From assembly GCF_014206975.1 (NCBI RefSeq), contig NZ_JACHOU010000005.1, positions 186,001-250,000 on the forward strand: a stretch of DNA of 64,000 nucleotides. Reading direction: 5' to 3'. Below are positions 60,281-64,000 of this stretch, one piece after another. The stretch is from Aminobacter aganoensis (GTDB taxonomy: Bacteria; Pseudomonadota; Alphaproteobacteria; Rhizobiales; Rhizobiaceae). Below the pieces are notes generated by a model that made no database searches, was not told the origin of the DNA, and saw nothing but the letters and a program-made list of their open reading frames with translations. The position numbers were made by a program, and so were the translations under genes. Positions within the stretch are counted from its first letter, which is position 1, and each line of letters begins with the position of its first letter.

Positions 60281-61612
60281 TCACGCCAGTTGCCACGCCA
60301 TGCCGGCCAGCGCCGAGACGGCCAGAACCACGATCATGTTGGCCTTGAAGCGGATCAGCGCCAGGCCGGCGCCGGCCGCAATGCCCGCCGCGACCCAGTC
60401 GACACTGCCGAAATCCAGCACCGGCAGCACGAACGGTCCGCACGCCGTCTCGCCGACGGTACCGAACAGCACATGCAGCGCGAACCACACCGCGAGGTTG
60501 GCGATGATGCCGACGACGGCCGCGGTGACGGCGGCCAGCGCGCTTGCCAGCCAACGCACGTTGCGCACGGTCTCGACATAGGGCGCGCCGACGAAGATCC
60601 ACAGGAAGCACGGCACGAAGGTGAACCACAGCGTCACCGCCGCCCCGGCGATACCACCGCTGAGCGGAGCCAGTGCCGAAAGCCTGGCGCCGCCGAGAAA
60701 ACCGACGAACACCAGCACCAGGATCAGCGGCCCCGGCGTCGTTTCCGCAAGCCCCAGGCCGGTCAGCATCTCGTCCGGCTTCAGCCAGCCATGGACCTCG
60801 ACCGCCTGCTGGGCGACATAGGCCAGCACCGCATAGGCGCCACCGAACGTCACCGCCGCCATCTTGGAGAAGAACGTCGCTTCGGCGGTGAAGACGTGGG
60901 CCGGGCCGAGAACGAGCCACATCACGGCCAGCGGCACGAACCAGACGGCGAGCCAGATCGACAGCGTGGTGAAGAAGCGTCGGGCACTCGGCTTCGTCCA
61001 TTCGGGCATGGCGTAGACTAGGTCGGCTTGATCGGCGGCCCTGGCCCCGGCAGGAGCAAGACCCGCGAAGTGCAGCAGCGCGCCGATCGCCGCCGCGACA
61101 AGCACGATCAGCGGGAACGGCAGCTTGAGAAAGGCAATGGCAACGAAGGCCGCGATGGCGAGAACGATCATGCTGCCGTTCTTCAAGGCGCGTCTCGACA
61201 CCTTGATCAACGCTTCGAGCACGACGGCGAGCACCGCAGCCTTGAGCCCGAACAAAAGCCCCTGCACCAGCGTGACATGGCCGACCGTCAGGTAGATCGC
61301 CGACAGCGCGGTGATGACCAGCGCACCGGGCAACACGAACAGCAGCCCGGCCACCAGTCCGCCCCTGACGCCGTGCATCAGCCAGCCGGAATAGGTGGCG
61401 AGCTGCATCGCCTCCGGCCCGGGCAGGAGCATGCAGTAGTTGAGCGCATGCAGGAAACGCGGCTCGTCGAGCCAGCGCTTCTCGTCGACGAGGATCTTGT
61501 GCATCAGCGCGATCTGCCCAGCCGGCCCGCCGAAGGACAACAGGCCGATCTTGGCGAAGGTCCGGGTTGCCTCCCCGAACGAGGGGGTGGGTCGCGGCGG
61601 CGTGGCATCCAT
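60281..61612 (-). CDS. chrA: Chromate transporter ChrA, two-domain form
   Basis: A 443-residue membrane protein with two homologous CHR halves. The first has KIGLLSFGGPAGQIALMH and LHALNYCMLLPGPEAMQLATYSGWLMHG in parts. The second has MAAVTFGGAYAVLAYVAQQAV and LGLAETTPGPLILVLVFVGFLGG. The GPEAMQLA and TPGPL motifs mark the family. It exports chromate and gives resistance. ATG at 61612 lies 1 base after the chrB stop, so both are translated together. Confidence 0.92.
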   Translation of the reverse strand: MDATPPRPTPSFGEATRTFAKIGLLSFGGPAGQIALMHKILVDEKRWLDEPRFLHALNYCMLLPGPEAMQLATYSGWLMHGVRGGLVAGLLFVLPGALVITALSAIYLTVGHVTLVQGLLFGLKAAVLAVVLEALIKVSRRALKNGSMIVLAIAAFVAIAFLKLPFPLIVLVAAAIGALLHFAGLAPAGARAADQADLVYAMPEWTKPSARRFFTTLSIWLAVWFVPLAVMWLVLGPAHVFTAEATFFSKMAAVTFGGAYAVLAYVAQQAVEVHGWLKPDEMLTGLGLAETTPGPLILVLVFVGFLGGARLSALAPLSGGIAGAAVTLWFTFVPCFLWIFVGAPYVETVRNVRWLASALAAVTAAVVGIIANLAVWFALHVLFGTVGETACGPFVLPVLDFGSVDWVAAGIAAGAGLALIRFKANMIVVLAVSALAGMAWQLA

Positions 61613-61613
61613 G

Positions 61614-62426
61614 TCAAACCGCCTTTGCTGGCCAGTTGTGCGTTTCCGACCTAGCGTAACGGCACCAGCCGTACAACGCGTCATAGATCGCCATGCCTTT
61701 CTCGAGCTGGGCATGATCGTCGTCCTCGATGGCCGACTGGCCGAGCGATATGGCCAGCAGCCCCGCAGCCTGGGGCTCCATGTCAAGCCGCGCCGTGTCG
61801 GCCGCGCGCACGATGCGGGCGAGCTGCAGGAGTGCGGGATCGGTCAGGCCGAATTCGGAGATCAGCATGTCGAACGTGCACTCCTCGCCGCGATGCGAAT
61901 AGTGCACGTCCTTGATGTCATAGGGGATCGCACCGGTCTCGTCGGCAACATCCTTGACCCATTCGGCCGAGACGAAGTGAAAAACCGCCAGCGGATCGAT
62001 GAAGCGCCTGATCAGCCAGGGGCACGCAATGCGGTCGATCTTGGGCCGAGCCCGCGTCACCCATTCGCTCGGCCTTGGCAGTCCAGCCTCCAGGCCGGAC
62101 GCCTCACGCGCCACCACCGGCCCGCTCGCGGCCAGCCAGGCATCCATCCCGCCTTCGAGCATGACTGCATCCGTGCCGACCGCCAGAAGCCTGGCCAGCG
62201 CGATCTCGCTGACATTGTGGCCGTGGGCGCAATAAACGACGATCCGCCGCGCTGCCGGCAACTGCGGCAGCCAGTCGTCCACCTGCATGTGGTCGCGCCA
62301 CAAGGCAGCGGCGATTCTCGTCGGCGCGGCGGCAAACATCGCCTCCCGCCGCACGTCGACGATCAACGGGCACCTTTCGGTGCCGACGAGGCGGATAAGG
62401 TTCTGGGCTAGGATGGTCCGGGGCAT
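61614..62426 (-). CDS. chrB: Rhodanese-ChrB fusion, chromate resistance protein
   Basis: A 270-residue protein. The N-terminal half is a rhodanese-like domain (CPLIVDVRREAMFAA and RIVVYCAHGHNVSEIAL with the active-site Cys). The C-terminal half is a ChrB C-terminal domain (KIDRIACPWLIRRFIDPLAVFHFV, then FDMLISEFGLTD). Usual ChrB proteins carry a ChrB N-terminal domain instead of rhodanese. It may regulate or sense chromate for ChrA or transfer sulphur. GAGGA lies before the ATG at 62426. chrA follows after 1 base. Confidence 0.88.
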   Translation of the reverse strand: MPRTILAQNLIRLVGTERCPLIVDVRREAMFAAAPTRIAAALWRDHMQVDDWLPQLPAARRIVVYCAHGHNVSEIALARLLAVGTDAVMLEGGMDAWLAASGPVVAREASGLEAGLPRPSEWVTRARPKIDRIACPWLIRRFIDPLAVFHFVSAEWVKDVADETGAIPYDIKDVHYSHRGEECTFDMLISEFGLTDPALLQLARIVRAADTARLDMEPQAAGLLAISLGQSAIEDDDHAQLEKGMAIYDALYGWCRYARSETHNWPAKAV

Positions 62427-62539
62427 GGTCTTTCCTCCGCGCAACGAGAGCGAAGGCGGAACTTGGGCCATCCGGCCTCACGGGGAGTCCACCATGCCCC
62501 CGTTGTGCGAATTCTATGTGAAATCGGCCGCCGCTTCAA

Positions 62540-63304
62540 TCACCTGAGCACGCCGTCCAGCGCCGGCAGGCCGATGATCGCAGCGGTTGCGATCAGGCCG
62601 TAGCAGATGCGCCGGAACGTCGCCTCGTTGGCGCGGCTGAACAGGCGCGAGCCGATGTAGAGGCCCAGCGCGAAGGTCGGTCCGATGGTCAGCGACAGCC
62701 CGACAGTCTCCCAGGTCAGGAGCCCCGCGACGAGATAGCTGGCGACCGACAGCACGCTGGAAATCGCGAAATAGAGCACGATGTTGGCGCGCACCGTCAG
62801 CGGCGCGATGGCGCCGCCGAGCCAGTAGGCGACGACGGGTGGTCCGCCGACCTGCGCGGCACCGGAGAACAACCCCGACGTCATGCCGACGGCGGCGGTC
62901 AGGCTGGTGTGCGGACGGCCGTGATAGCGCCAGCCCGACATCAGGAGTGCGAGCAAGCCGGCAACGATGGCGACGATAGCCCAGCGGATCATCACCCCGT
63001 CGACATGGGTGAGCAGATAGGTGCCCGTGGGAACGCCGACCACCGCCCCCAGCGCCATGACGCCGACATTGCCGCGGTCGGCGTTGTGCCATGCCTTGGG
63101 GATCAGCCCCGGGGTCAGCACGAGATCGACGATCAGCAGCAGCGGGACCGCGAGCTTCGCCCCGATCAGCGCGCTTGCCACCGGCACGAAGATCAGTGCC
63201 CCGCCGAAGCCGGAAAATCCGCGCGCGCAACCGGCGACGAAGGCGGCCACGACAAGCACCCAGATCGTGGCTGTCGGCAGGTGAAGGGGGAGAAGGTCTT
63301 GCAT
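62540..63304 (-). CDS. TauE/SafE-family sulfite exporter-like membrane protein
   Basis: A 254-residue protein with about eight helices in two repeats. FVAGCARGFSGFGGALIFVP carries the first repeat motif (FGG), and GMTSGLFSGAAQVGGPPVVAYWL carries the second (GGP). The family exports sulfite or related organic acids. It is upstream of chrB on the same strand, with about 110 bases between, so it may belong to the same accessory patch. The substrate is unknown. Confidence 0.9.
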   Translation of the reverse strand: MQDLLPLHLPTATIWVLVVAAFVAGCARGFSGFGGALIFVPVASALIGAKLAVPLLLIVDLVLTPGLIPKAWHNADRGNVGVMALGAVVGVPTGTYLLTHVDGVMIRWAIVAIVAGLLALLMSGWRYHGRPHTSLTAAVGMTSGLFSGAAQVGGPPVVAYWLGGAIAPLTVRANIVLYFAISSVLSVASYLVAGLLTWETVGLSLTIGPTFALGLYIGSRLFSRANEATFRRICYGLIATAAIIGLPALDGVLR

Positions 63305-63576
63305 GGCAAAGCTTGGCTGTTTTTTTGAACGTTACGAGCCGGCGTGATACAGGCACGGTGGTGTTGGCGCGAGCAGCCACAGCACCGTCTTCGGGGAGCC
63401 AGCCTCACGAGCCGCCGCGGTTGCACTTTTTGCCACCTTCCGTTATAGAGCCGCCACCCGCGTAGACACCCTTGGAGGCAACGCGGCGGAAGGCCGCCTC
63501 ACCCGGCGGCTTTCGACGTTTACGGATCAGGCTTCATGCCAGCCGTAGGCGCTCCATACAACCGAAAGGAAATGCC

Positions 63577-64000
63577 ATGAGCGACACATACGAGCTCAAG
63601 GCCGAAGCACGCGAACTGGTCGGTAAGGGGTCCGCCCGTGAAGTTCGTCGCAACGGTAAAGTGCCTGCAGTCATTTACGGCGACAAGCAGCCTCCCCTGG
63701 CCATCGCCCTGTCCTACAAGGACATCTTCTACAAGATCCATGGCGGTGGCTTCCTGACCACGATCGCCACGATCGACGTCGGCGGCAAGAAGATCCAGGT
63801 CCTGCCGAAGGACTACCAGCTCGATCCGGTCCGCGACTTCCCGATGCATGTCGACTTCCTGCGCGTCGGCAAGAACACCGAAGTCAACGTCCAGGTTCCG
63901 GTTCACTTCATCAATGAAGAGAAGTCGCCCGGCATCAAGCGCGGCGGCACGCTGAACATCGTCCGTCACGAGGTCGAGCTCCACTGCCCGGCCAACGCGA
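63577..64000 (+). CDS. rplY: 50S ribosomal protein L25/general stress protein Ctc, partial
   Basis: The frame opens at ATG 63577 with AAAGGA upstream and runs off the window end (about 141 residues seen). The N-terminal L25 domain is [34 protein letters not shown] in parts, then [22 protein letters not shown], which leads into the TL5-like C-terminal domain ([20 protein letters not shown]). It binds 5S rRNA in the large subunit. The missing C-terminus lies outside the window. Confidence 0.93.
   Translation, partial: MSDTYELKAEARELVGKGSAREVRRNGKVPAVIYGDKQPPLAIALSYKDIFYKIHGGGFLTTIATIDVGGKKIQVLPKDYQLDPVRDFPMHVDFLRVGKNTEVNVQVPVHFINEEKSPGIKRGGTLNIVRHEVELHCPANA

Noticed and set aside
63305-63576. 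Possible tRNA or small RNA gene before rplY
   Set aside because: GC-rich hairpins are present, but no cloverleaf, anticodon arm or CCA end was recognised.

Overview
The window reads as a chromosomal segment of an alphaproteobacterium of the order Rhizobiales, most like Mesorhizobium, Aminobacter or other Phyllobacteriaceae. The reasons are high GC content with strong third-position G/C bias, families typical of that order (BA14K, DUF1344, extensin-like C, a PetP/PetR-like MarR plus response regulator pair, UbiK, long UvrB), and short palindromic intergenic elements of the rhizobial type. Genus is inference. No rRNA, tRNA, CRISPR array, phage or insertion sequence was seen, so most of the window looks like ordinary chromosome with a few accessory patches.

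Layout. 1-6.5 kb: two tandem TPR exported proteins (the first cut by the window edge), a DUF486 membrane protein, a DUF3775 protein, two consecutive extensin-like secreted proteins, an LssY_C protein and a CNNM/CBS (CorB-like) membrane protein. 6.5-12.6 kb: an FMN reductase divergent from an HxlR regulator with an inverted repeat between them, a thioesterase, and a catabolic-looking run of GMC oxidoreductase, enolase-superfamily enzyme and beta-hydroxyacid dehydrogenase. 12.6-19.6 kb: lipid kinase, small exported proteins, SemiSWEET, DUF3137, CapA plus a GT4 glycosyltransferase, SH3 protein. 19.7-25.6 kb: uvrB with long tails, mazEF with a palindrome, dapA, and a Ser-rich secreted protein. 25.8-38.7 kb: VOC protein, Lrp regulator divergent from diaminopropionate ammonia-lyase, class C serine hydrolase, a TetR-adaptor-RND efflux operon, the DUF1326-DUF2182 pair, GNAT plus XRE-cupin, a lysine-methyltransferase-like protein and a GYD protein. 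38.9-43 kb: formaldehyde-activating enzyme, then small secreted His/Cys-rich, Kazal and BA14K proteins interleaved with two cold-shock genes that share a leader hairpin. 43-49 kb: MBL hydrolase, ilvE, and a MarR, OmpR-type regulator and histidine kinase locus. 48.8-51.5 kb: metNIQ. 51.7-60.2 kb: glycosyltransferase, CsaA, YbjN, UbiK, then lgt, MidA-like methyltransferase, pgeF, an M24-fold protein, a lipoprotein and prs. 60.3-64 kb: chrA, a rhodanese-ChrB fusion and TauE on the minus strand, then the start of rplY.

How the genes work together. The clearest units are: the regulator-adaptor-pump efflux operon; metNIQ for methionine import; the MarR/response regulator/kinase signalling locus; lgt through pgeF for envelope maturation; chrB-chrA for chromate resistance; and mazEF. 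Candidate operators (inverted repeats) lie next to the HxlR, MazE, TetR, XRE-cupin and MarR genes. The most interesting material is the cluster at 39.7-43 kb, the metal-handling look of the DUF1326-DUF2182 pair, the repeated motif in the UvrB tail, and the M24-fold protein that appears to lack its metal ligands.
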